In this document: positions 48,501-60,500 of the stretch, piece after piece
How positions within the stretch are numbered: position 1 is the stretch's first letter
How the letters are laid out: each line of letters opens with the position of its first letter
DNA from: Lepidurus packardi
Lineage: Eukaryota > Arthropoda > Branchiopoda > Notostraca > Triopsidae
Reading direction: 5' to 3'
Assembly: GCA_023053545.1 (NCBI GenBank)
Contig: JAKZAN010000004.1
Location: 10,354,001-10,418,000 of the forward strand
Length of the DNA stretch: 64,000 nt
The notes under the pieces: model-generated
Databases searched by the model: none
Told to the model about the DNA's origin: nothing
The model's input: the letters and a program-made list of their open reading frames with translations, nothing else
Translations under genes and position numbers: made by a program

Positions 48501-51500
48501 TGATGGGGGGAACCAATTGTCGGCTCAGGGATCACAATCAAAGGACGTTTACGCGTCCAAGGATCGTTAGGCTTTGAATGCGTAATGTGTTCAAGGCTTG
48601 AGGGATGAAACTATTTTCAATTTATTCTTTTTCCGATCGTTCTTTTTCATGTTAAGAGAGCACTGAAGAGTTCATCCCGACCCTGTTCATCGTACACTCA
48701 TGGAATGGCAGTATTTTTTTTATGGTAAAAGGGCCTAATCTCGTGTTACAATCTACTTGTAACGCATTTTCCGATCGTATTAAAAAAATTTCCAGCTTTT
48801 GAAAAAAAAAAGTGGAAAAATTTGAAAAGCGTTCCTTGTGGCAGTTCGGAATGAGTTAGTTTGTCCTGGTTGCTTTGTTTTACGTGTGGAAAGCTACTTT
48901 GGCTAATTGCGTCAGTCTAGATGAATTCCTCAAGAGCTTTTTAGAAGTTTCGGGGTTTTTGGTGCGAAAAGCGAATGCAACGAAAACATGGCTGCAAGGT
49001 CGAGCATGACGCCGGATTGACAAAAGGCCAAGAAGCTAAAGCACGCTAAAGAATCCTTTTGGGTGTTTTACTTTCCCGCTGCGTCTTTTTTCGAGTTAGA
49101 TTATAAGAGAGAACCCAAAGTAGCGCGCCCGGGTCGCTATTGTTGAGACCGTTTCTGGGATCAGGGAATCAGACATAGCGTTTTATTGATTGATGGAGTG
49201 AGCCTCTGCTCTGGAAAGTCTTTCAAAGATAACGCATTGGGGAGAGTCTAGAAAGCAGAAGAAAATGGGAGGAGAGACTCGACGTCTACAGATTTGTGGT
49301 CGAGGCTGTAATTGAGAAGACTGATGGATTATTAGATAATTTTTCCGACTGTTTCTTCCACTTTTCTTTTCCTTTCTCTTTTTTCTTCGAAAATCAAGTA
49401 AAAACCGTTCAGAATCTATGGGGGAAGAGTCCAAGAAGAGGATGCTAGATGTTGTTGATCTTTGAGCCTGTTTCCCCACCCCCTCAAACGCTTCTTTCTT
49501 CTTCGGATCTTGAGATGTTAGGATGTTAAGGAAGAAGAAAAGGCCAAGGTTTGAAACAGCCCCGAGCCAAAGCGAAAAGAAAAAAAAATGTCCGTCTTTT
49601 AACATATCGTTTCGTGTGCACGTGGATAATGGTGATGAAGAAGCTGGCTCCTCTCCTTGGGAGGAGGAATGCGAGATACCTGGCTACAAATGGCCTTGTG
49701 GCCCATCTTAACCAGGCCTTACGGGGCAAGGGATGAGGAGCCAGCAAAAAAAAGAACAAAAGGAAAAAGTAGTTTGCATTTTTGAGGGAAATTGCAAGAG
49801 GAAGTCGGAATTAATAGAAGTTAAGAGAAGCACTTAAAATGAGGGAAAAAGAGGGTTCATTTAGATACGGGTTGTAAGGGCGTTTGCGCTGCCGAGGTTG
49901 CGGTACAGCTTTGGGAGATACACACTACGCGCTACGGAAAATAGGTTTCCGCGGGCGTGCGGGAACCGTTTTCTATTCGAAAGAGAGTGAGGGAGAGAGA
50001 GAGAGGTTTCCAAGCACTTCAGTCCTTCAGTGAGATGCAGCAGAGGCGGAAGTATCATTGGAGCGTTGAATGTTTTCGACCATTCGAGTAGGCTACTACA
50101 AGACCGTTTGTAGGAACTGCGTCCTGAACATTGGATTACTATTTGGATAAACTTGTTTACACTTTTTCAAAGTTTGGGCAGTTAGCATTTAGTCCAACGG
50201 TATTTGGTGTTCGGTTATTTGCGAAAGAGAAGTAGGAAACGGACCGGAATTTCATATCTTTATCGGAAAAGAGTTTTGTGGTGCTGTGCATTTTTCTGGG
50301 AATTCCAATTCAGAGTGTGCGAGGTGATAATCGCAGTTGTTAAGCGACAAAAAGCTACTTCATTTGGTGAAAGGAGTTTCCACGCTTCACTTTCCACGTT
50401 TCGGTAAAACTGCTGCAAAGTGTTATTATACACGGTCCGAAAGTGTTCTTCTGTCTTACGTTTTTAGTGCTCCCGTCTCCATTAGATGAGGTTCAGTGAC
50501 TCGGTGACATGGTCCATGGCCGAGCAGCTATGCTAAGGCTAGTGTACTAGTCCTTAGTACTGTTAAAAAACGCCGAGTTCAGTTTGGGACGCATGTGAAA
50601 GACGACTATCGCGGATTTTTTTCTACACACCAAGCGAAGGGAAGTTGCTTGTTTGGAATTATTTGGGGGCGATCAGATTCGAGACGGTGGGGTTTTTATC
50701 GGTTCAAGAGTGGAGTGGAAGTGGTATTCAGGGCCAACAGCCTTGCGCTATGCCTTAACCCAACTCGATGCGGATAATCAGGATCACACATCCTCCCCCG
50801 TGCAGTCTGACGAAGAACAGGAGCGTCTTATGGCTGTGAAAGTGAACGGCGTGTACTTTTCGGCCTCTTCGGCTGGGCCGGGCCCCGGTAAAATGAAGGC
50901 GGCGATCCGGAGTCCCATGAATGGAATGGGCCACCATCACGCGAGTCACCATCAGGGTCGGAATAGCGGTGGTACGCCGCATTCCCAGAGTTGGGATTCA
51001 CTCAACTTGAATTTCGAGGAAAAACGGCATATCATCGCGTCTTCCTTGTCCTTGGTGGATTTTCTGCATCCACCAGCCAAAATTACCAAAGGTTCGTGGT
51101 TTCTACTCGAGCCCACTCGGGAATCTTAAAGATTTGTGGGTTGTTCTGCAGATTCTTACATTTGACCTTTGGCTCTCGACGCGTGTAAAAAAAGACCGAC
51201 AGCAGGCGTGGTTACAATAGTTAACAGTTTGAGGAGGAAAAAATCGAGTCCAAGGCCTGCATTTTCAGTTTCTTTGGTCGTTTTATGACAAGAATAACAA
51301 ACCAAAAGAGGTTAATTTACGAGGTTAGAATGGTTGAAGTGGCGCAGGATGTTTCTCTGCAGAGATCCTGACTGTATTTGTAAGCTTTTCCATCGACAGC
51401 AGGAATGTTGAAGGCTAACATACACATGTCTTTGCAATATGTATATTTGGGTGCGAAAATGGGGGAAGCCTTGTTTTTGCTGGACTGAAACGAGTTTTAG

Positions 51501-54500
51501 TTCGAGGAAAAACCCTTCAGACCAAAATACTTTGCTCCAAAGTACCCCTTGCTTTGGCGGAGGAATGTTGAGACTGGGCTTGAAACCCACTTGAGAAAAT
51601 CGCTCAAACTTGATGACATTACCCTTTCACTACCTGACGTTTTCCCTGTGCAACATTTGACTTTCCTAGCCAGTTCTAAACATGGGACTTGGAAGTTTTG
51701 ACGAGATTTTCATTAGCCTAAGAGTCGTCCTAATTAACCTGGGCGTTTTTCTTTCCTTGTTTTATTACGAACGAACGCATTCCCTATTGCATAAGAGTTA
51801 TATACACAGTATTGCTACGGGTCGATCTGCCGGTAGGATTAGATTGACGTTGATATAGCTGTATCGTCAACGTCTGGCTCTTGGAAATATAAAATCGATA
51901 AGCCTGGAGAGGCAGAGAGAAATAGAGCATAGGGGAAGTGCGTTAGATGTTGGGTATGTGTAAATCCCTTGATTTGATGAACATGTTGCTCACGGAGTAT
52001 AGCAAGTACTCCGAGCACTTCGGAGGGGGAAGGAACATACTATTCTACTATTCGTGTTTTTTGGTGCCATTACAGAACAAGAACTGAGGGGTAGTAGTAC
52101 TAGGGGGAGATGATGCTAGTTTGCATAACAAATGCGTTTCCGGGATGGAAAAAAGCCAAACCCTGGCTTTTTTCACTGTTTCAAGTCCAGAACGAAAGGG
52201 AACACGTAGGCCTGAAGGTTATCCGTTTATGTATTTTGCGTAGGGTCTAGAAAAAACGCGAGCGAAGATAAAACCGGTTTCGAGATTAACTTAGGAACTT
52301 CCACTCTCCGTCTCACGTTCACAAGAAAAAAATAAACACCAACCAACCTCTTGTCTAACGAGTTTATCTGCCTGCCTTACTTGGTAGTCGACGTTTTTGT
52401 TCTTGTTCTTGTTTGCTGAAACGCACTATCTATCTCGTACAGTTGAAAGCAACTGATCGTAGGAAGAATAAGCGATGAGTTTCCAGGCAGGAAACATCAG
52501 TTTGGTTACGCTGCTGTGTGTTAATCATTGATTTGAGATCATTACAAAGGCAGGATCCAATACACCAATGCGAATTCATTCTAGCGTCGTTGCCAACGCA
52601 GGACCGAGGAACGCTCAGCGTATGAGAAACGTTCAAACAGTACTGGGAGTTCATTGTTGCGTCGTTGCCAATGCAGGATCGCCAGGAAGCATCAAGTATC
52701 AGTTCGGTTATTGTTTATTAGTCATTATTGCGCTCATTACAGAGGAATTCTTTTGTAAAAAGTTCCATCGTACTACAGCAACTTCTGCAGCGTGTTGGGG
52801 AGATTACCAAGGATTCATTACCAACGGACGTAGACAGCATTTGTAGACAGTGCACATGAGTCTTGCATTACAAGCGAGAACCATAAAAGGAAGTAATGGA
52901 TACTAGCTATGGTTGAACGTCGATCTTGATCCTCGATTTCGCCGCTAAAAATTCCAAAAAATTCCAGAATGGTCCCTGTAGGACTATTTCGTGGCAAGTT
53001 GAGCACGAAATTGAATGCGATCATCCCAACACACCAATGGGAATTCGTTGTTGCGTAGTTGGCAACGCAGTATCGAGGAAAGCTGAGCGTATGAGTAAAC
53101 GTTCAATCGGTACTGAGAATTCATTCTTGCATCGTTGCCAACACAGAATCGTCAGGAAGAAGCCTCAGTTCGGTTACTGTTTATTAATCATTGTTGCGTC
53201 GTTGCCAGCGCAGGATCGAGGACGGTCGAGCGTACGAGAAAGGTTCAATCGATGAGAGTCTTTAATTTTTTTAAATTAAAGTAAACCTAAATTGTAATTT
53301 AAACTTTAGTGGGAGACTTGAACCCATGGAAATGTAATTCTGGTTAACGAAGGTGTCGTTAGTGTCTGCTCACGCGCTAAATCAAGCGTTGTGAAAGGGA
53401 ACTTGATAGAATTTGAGACCTGTGAGAATTGTAGGAGCATAATAAACGCGTGGGACTATGGGGGAGGCATGGTGGGAATGAAAGAGGAAACGTGAGAAAT
53501 TTTTTTTTTTTTTTTTTTTTAATAGAATAGAGTCAAAAGGACTGTCGATTGCAGAGGTTCTTGGGGCGTGGCAACTGGCAAGCCATTCTCCGTCCATCAG
53601 GATTTTTTTGTTCTTGATTTTCCTCTCCTTAAGTACTCGGAGCACTAAAGGTAGTTCTGTTTGAGAGGCTGGGCAAAGGAAAACATTGTTGTCAGTATGT
53701 GTGGAACCAGGAAACGTTAAATAAACCTAGGGTGTGGCCAAAAACAAGCCAAAAAGTCCACTTGGAGGGCTTGGAGGGTTGGAAAAAGGTCCGTTTGGGC
53801 TGAATACGCTGAAAGGAAAGAAAAGACAAAACGTTTTTTGACTTGTAAGGAAGCGATGTGGACTTGTCGTGCAAAAAATAATGAAGAGGAAAGGGAATTA
53901 TAGTGGTATGTAGAATAGAGTACTCGAATAGCTTAAAAGTAATAGCTTAAAGAATAATGGAGTGAGGCTATTGTCAACTTTTTGTACAGTTTATTTGGAA
54001 TAATTTGGCCCTTATGGCAAGACATTAGTGGAAGTTGGGGCGTCGAAGGTGTTCCAATTCGTTCCAACATCGCTTTCACTGCATCCTCTTGGCTGCATTT
54101 TGAGTGAAACGTTCAAAAGAGAAGGTTTTGGGTGCAGCTTCACTAGAAGTTGAACACACTATTAGCGCTGGAAGCGAACTGGAGCTTGAACGTTCGTGAG
54201 TAATTTGACACTGGGTAACTCGGTGTGAAAAGCATGACATTTCTCGGTTTCGTTTCCTTTCTCCTACGCTGAAACTGCGGCCAACTAGTCGTCCGTTGTT
54301 TTGCTCCAAGCGTCGTATTCTAAGTCTAGATGAAGAAATGATCAGGTTACACATGGCATCAGCGTGTGTCACAGTCATGTGTGACGGAAATAACATTTAA
54401 GAAATCATTTGGAGAGAGGGGAAAAAACGATAAAAGAATTACGTAATAAGATATGAAGAATCCTTTGTTACTTGGCTTTTAGCTTTTAGGACCCTTCTTC

Positions 54501-57500
54501 CTTCTGCTAATGACTTTGGAATGAGATTTCAATCAAAGTAACGGATACTGGCTATGGTTGAACGTCGATTCTGATCTTCGATTTCGTCGTTAAAAAATAG
54601 CAAAATATTCTAAAACGGTCCCTGTACGCCTATTTCGTTGCAAGTAGAGCAGGAAATTGAATGCAATCATCCCCAAAGGCTTTTTAAGGTCTACTGAATT
54701 TCCCACACATGATAAGGTTTTCAAATTATGAGGGTTTGGGGTTCTAATTTGACTAGTCGAAGGGTTATAAGCTTTTGGCGTGCGGCGGTCAACTACGCGT
54801 TGAATTGCTCGTTGGATTGTTATCACACAGGCATGTATTTATTGAAAATGCGCCACAGTTGCGTGTTGGAAGAAGATTAGGAAGTTTAAACAGTTGACGG
54901 GGGTGTAAACAGAAAGGAAACGCATGATAGAGCTTGAATGCATGCCAGTTTTGCTCAGAATGCCGCTTAGATGGCCCAGGAACAAGGAATCTCGTGAAGC
55001 GATAGCAGTGTTGTGGCAGCAAGCCATATTAACTTCTTTGGATCCCACACACGGCTTTGGACAGTAACACGGTACTTCCCGAGTCCGGAAATGACAGGGA
55101 AGGGTAAACTGTAGACGCTAAACCGTATAGGGTGTTTGAGTATTTAGTGTGTGTTTCTCCTCTTCGAGGGTTTTCCATGAATACTCGTTGGGGGGTGCGA
55201 AAGGGAGTTACTGCCATTTGAAAAAGGAGCAATTAAAGCGTCGGTTTGATTACGGCTTTGGGGACAATTCAGCGGAGGATCAGTGCACAGTATACCAAGG
55301 ATTGGCGAATGGGGAAGAGTTGGTACACCGTGCAACGAACTCATATCGACCGTGTTGAGACCATGAGAGGTCTGACGCACATATGCTCGGGTAAAAAGAA
55401 AGAAAAAGAGTATTAGAAGTTGAAGTCGTGGCGAGTCAGCGGCGAACAATCTCATCGCCAAGTCATTAAGCCGTAAAATGTACGGTCCAATTTCGGTAAC
55501 ATAGCGTTTTGACCCTTGTCTCTTCCGTGCAGAGTGCAGAGCTAAGACGATTTTTATGTGCATTTCTCCACTGGGGAATTCCTAAAGCTTTACAAACTGT
55601 CCTAGATTAAAAATTCTTGTAAAGCATCGAGTGTAAAAAGATTTTATATTGAACTACTTAAAATATCCAAGTTTTTAAATGATAGTAAATGTAGTTAAGT
55701 GTAATAGTATGCTAATCTACTAGTATAATTACTAGTATACTAATTTAAACAAGAGTAGAACTTACTAATAAGAATGCGTGACATAAAGAATAGCAAATAT
55801 AAATAGGAAACAAACAAACAAAAATCTAAATTTAAGTAAAAATTATGCTTATATATGGTTAAAATCTTTAAGATTATAGCAGATTAGTGAAAATGGAAAA
55901 CAGTTCGAGCTTTTGTAATGTGTTTTGAATTATGGTTACGCTATGTGTGACCAAAATTCATTCCAGTTATGACACGTTGGTAAACCAGGTAGTTATTCAT
56001 TGTTGCGTCGTTGCCAGAGCAATCCAGAGGAGATTATTTGAGTTGGTTTGGTGTTATAAAATACTAGTATGCTAATATAAACTAAAGCATAATGTATAAG
56101 TAAGAATTGTGAACATAAGCAAATATAGATTGGCAAATATAAACATAAACATTAAATAACAATGTAAACATAAACACAAATCTAACTAGAAATTTTGTTG
56201 TCATTATTCATTATTGGGTCGTTGCTAAAGCAATTCGGAGTGGTTTACTTGAGTTGATTTCTTTGCAGAGTTATTGATTTACCTTGGATTTGGATTTTGC
56301 CTTGTTGGCGAAGGTTTTTTGACGTGTCTAAGACTTGTTTGGGAGTAAAAAGGACTGGCGTCGGGGCAGTGAATAGTCGTGAAAGGGAGTATGCACAATA
56401 GACGCCAGACGGGCAGCGGAAGGTTTAGATAGAGGCTAATAATATGCCAAGAATGTAGATTCCTTAAGTTGATTTTTGGCAGGAACAGCCTCAGCGCAGG
56501 TCTGGGCTGGAACGTTTGGACTGTTTGAAATTCTTGGACGTGTTCCTAGTTTTATTTCAGATGGCCGTGACGAACACTCAGATACCTTGCGAATGAGCTA
56601 ATAGAAGTCTTAAGATTCAAGGAAAGGAATGTTAATTCGTTTTTTCAAGCTGCAATCTCCAACAAAATTTACTATTGTTTTGTTTATCTAATTGTTGTTT
56701 ATTTTTTTGTTTTTTCAGGTCGTCACCAAAGCAATGGACCCAATGGCCAGACCCTGGGCTCGCCATTAGGCACATGGACGGAGCGAAAAAGCAAATTTGC
56801 TTCCATCGCCCGGTTGTTTAAGCCATGGAAATGGAGGATTAAGAAGAAATCGGATAAGCTGGAAGCTGTCTCGCGCTGTAAGTGGCAGTTCGTGTTCTGC
56901 CTTGGTTGGGACTTTTTTTTAATGATCTAACTTTTGTTTAGCAAAGGCTTTTGTCAGCTTAATTTAACATTGGACAGGAAATTTTTCCTTATTATTTTTT
57001 TCTCATTTTCATTTTTTACATTTATTTCTATTTGGTTTCGTTATTGTTCTGTCTACTTTTTTCTTCTCCGTAACGAAGGACTTCATATGTCTGCTTGAAG
57101 GAAAAATCAGAGCACTTAAAAGAACGAGATTCCGTAAAGAACCATGTTTCCTGGTCATGTTTCCCTTTCGCAGCTATCCCATTCGTATGCAAACGTGGTG
57201 TAGGATCGCTTCCGGGCTTATTTTCTGAATGGCTGAGATCAATTTGGGTAGAATTATGCGAATCGAGGGAAATGTCGATTTTCTGAGCGTGGGGGAGACC
57301 CTTTTGGGGTAAAACATGGTATTTTCATTACTGTTTTATATTTTTCGCTTTTTTTACAGCTTTGGAACGGAAGATCTCAGTACGAGCCCAGCGGGAAGAA
57401 TTGATCCAGAAAGGAATCCTGCTGCCAGACACGCCCACTCCTGCCACCACGCCCACATCCTCTATATCGCCACTACCTCACACCGTACCTGTCCTCCCAC

Positions 57501-60500
57501 CACTCCCAGGTACGCATATTTTTAGTAATATTGTATTATGACCAATATTATATCATATAAGGACGCTTATTGTATTATACCGCCTATTGTTATATAATAC
57601 CGCTTATGGATGCCACCGCTTATGGTGATCACTGGTTTTTAAAATCAGCCGCTTTTATGGAAGCAGATGTTACAAGATCGATTCAAAATGATACAATTCG
57701 TAGCATTTTAGTTGGTTAGTACAAGCACACTTTCGGATATTAGAATCGATTTCGAAAGAATCTTAACAGTGCAATAACGAAACTACAGAAGTGATTACAT
57801 TGAATTTACATAGTGACCAATGACATTGCTTTTACGTCTTTTTGACCTATCCTGTCATTTCAAGCCTACTACTACGCTTAGGAGAAATCCCTTCTAAACT
57901 CCCAGTCAATTAAATGAGCAGGCTATTCAATTGAATGACCAGTTCCTTTAATTGACTGTGAAAATTAGAAGGGACATCGTGTTGAGAACCCTATCTAAGC
58001 GAAGGAGTAGGCTTCAAAGGCGCAGTGTTGATCGGGTTTTAGACGTGCGGTTATAGAAAAATGGCGACGAACAAGAAAAGAGGTTTGGTTAACCTAGCCT
58101 AACCTAACTTTCATGGGTGACTCTAGAGTAATACTGCCATTCATAGTGCAGAGGCTTTCGTGGGTGACTCTTTAGGATGCACACTGTAGAGGGTTAGGTT
58201 GAGTAAGGTTAGTTTAGAAGCCAGGCTAAGTTAAGCTAACCTAGCCTAGCTTCTACCCTAACCTAACTCAACCTAACCTAACCCTCTACAGTGTGCATCC
58301 TAAAGAGTCACCCACGAAAGCCTCTGCACTATGAATGGCAGTATAACTCTAGATTCGTGGGTTAGTATTTAGAATATGGGAGGGAGTGGGGGGAAACGAA
58401 CGAGTTCCATTTTATGACCAAACTATGATCATTTTTAACATTTTTATTGTATTGAAGAAAGGTTGTTGGCACTTTGCGCGATGTTTGGATTGTCAAATAA
58501 ACACTAACTGTGGTAGAGCACCAGACCAGGATTAAAAGCGACCAAAAAGAAGGAAACAGAAGAAAAACAAACAAACGAGGTTCGGAAACTTGGCGTGCAT
58601 TAGGCCAGCATAGCGTAACGTATGGCAAATGGCACGCGTCTGACGTTTTCTTATTTCCTTTCAAGTTTTCGTCATCGAGTTTTGCAATTAGGTTGACATT
58701 CTGAGTGAGTTAAATTGCTTACGCTGTTCAATCCGCTTTGAGGAATCCACGGAATTGCTGAAACGTGGGGAAAAGAGGTGGGGGCGGGAGTAAGAGAAGC
58801 CTTGACGCAAACGTGTCCATTTAGACACGCCTTCGTGCCATTTCGAGTTGCAGAATACCACTTCAGGAACGACGTATGTCTTGAAGAGTTTAGTCTGCAT
58901 TCGCCTGTGGAAGGGGCGTGGTTGGGGCACCAATTTTGTTCCATTGCTGAAGAAAGAGAAAGAAAACTCATCCCGATACCAGCGTGTTTTCTGTTCTGCT
59001 TTTCGCCTCTTTCTTTCTCCCTCGCACGCTCTCGTGCCTAGTTATAGATTAGTCTCAAAACTGTAGTCTGGCACACACACACACGCCAGAGACCGTTCAC
59101 ACTCTCAGTTTTGCTGGCCGCTTGGCCGAGAGCACATGCTTTATGCGGTCAATCCTGGTTGGTTTCAACAGAAAGCTGCACAAACCCAAAATGAGTTCCG
59201 ACACCTCCCTAAGCGTGATGGTGCGTGCTAATTACCGGGCTGATTACAGATTAGCAAGTTAAGCGTAGAAAAGGGAGGTTTTCCTTGTCTGGTAATGGAG
59301 GTTTTCGCGGGTGACACCGAGATTTTGCGATGTTCAAGCTCGGGCGCCGAGTTATCCAAATGCGGAAGTGGTCGTGTGACTTCTTGGGCCGTGAGTGGCA
59401 ATGTGGGAAAAAGTCCAAGAAAACAATGGATTAGCGCATTGGAAACGAATAATAACACGAAGCGCAGTCATAGCCAGCGTTGGCAGCGTCATCACTCTCA
59501 TTATGAGCTTGATGAGGCTTCAACGACGTCAAACACCAGCTTGTCATGGGCTTTGGCCCCGCCAAGAAGGCGACATCGATGGTGTTGTTGGAGAGAAGTC
59601 TTGAGATTGGTAGGAACTTGCTTTGCCAACGGTGAGCCACGTCCATTCAATCGAATTTCTTCATTTGTTGTAGCGTTTCTGAAGAGTCTCAAGTTTTCTC
59701 TTTCTTGATTTCTGGAGTTTTTCCCTTTTTGGCACGGGAAAAGCTATTGAAAAGCTGCCTGGTACGTTGATTGGGGGGTTGCTATAAGTATTGACTCAAG
59801 ATATAGACGTTGGGGTACTGGCGCTGTCAGGTTCTAAATTGCACATTTGTCTTTATTTTTATTCAGTGTATATATTCCGTGGTTTCCGTTTGGCTAGTGT
59901 TTTCCTTTTTCCCCTTGGACGGAGACATTATTGCGTCGATGTATTCCAGTCAGTTATCCTTCGTCTTTTTCCTTCTGGAACAGCTCGGCTGGGTAAAGGC
60001 ATCGATTCGCATTAGTGTATAGAAGATCTTGTTCTATAAAAAAACATATAAAAAGGAAGAAAAAAGGGAATGTTGTGGTGATTTATAGTGCGGCGTAGGC
60101 TGGGATACGTCAAATTACGGTACCAGGACTCTATTGAGGGACTATTTGGGTAGTACAGTATTGGCGGGGGTTCTGTGCTAGTACATGCTTCGCAATGTCC
60201 GGGAAATGAGAACGCAAACTTGATACTAAGGCAAGGAGTAGAATGTTGTGCAGTAAAGTGTTGGTTGAGTGTTGGCGATGACGAAAGTTTGTTGGCTATT
60301 TTAGCTAGATGACGTTGGATGAGAATGCTGGCAGCTTTAGCTGAGCTAATTAGCACAGGAAAAGCAGCTACTCGTTGTCTTGCAAGATGCTAGCTTAATT
60401 TTGCACCCGGTTGTTTTTAAGCAGGCGGGAATTTATGGTACTACTCAATTGTTCGCTTCATTCCTTAATTTTCTTGAACGTTTCTGGAATCTACGCTTTG

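Larger units (their letters stand above)
42581..50829. other. PHACTR-like intron, 5' part
   Basis: Intronic for isoform A and upstream of the start of isoform B. It contains the long ORF at 44521-45504, a foldback element at 46490-46800, a G15 run at 47500-47514 and otherwise unremarkable sequence. Confidence 0.55.
51092..56718. other. PHACTR-like intron with iterated repeats
   Basis: No exon recognised. Holds the GTTGCGTCGTTGCCA repeat family (52555-53240, 54530-54690, 55995, 56205), a T-run of about 24 at 53498 and AT-rich sequence at 55600-56200. Confidence 0.55.

Noticed and set aside
52562..52846. Plus-strand ORF with hydrophobic stretch over the repeat family
   Set aside because: The reading frame follows the repeat units and is not kept in the second copy; treated as repeat.
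59295..59708. 137-codon ORF in the PHACTR-like intron
   Set aside because: No domain and no in-phase splice partner with neighbouring PHACTR-like exons.
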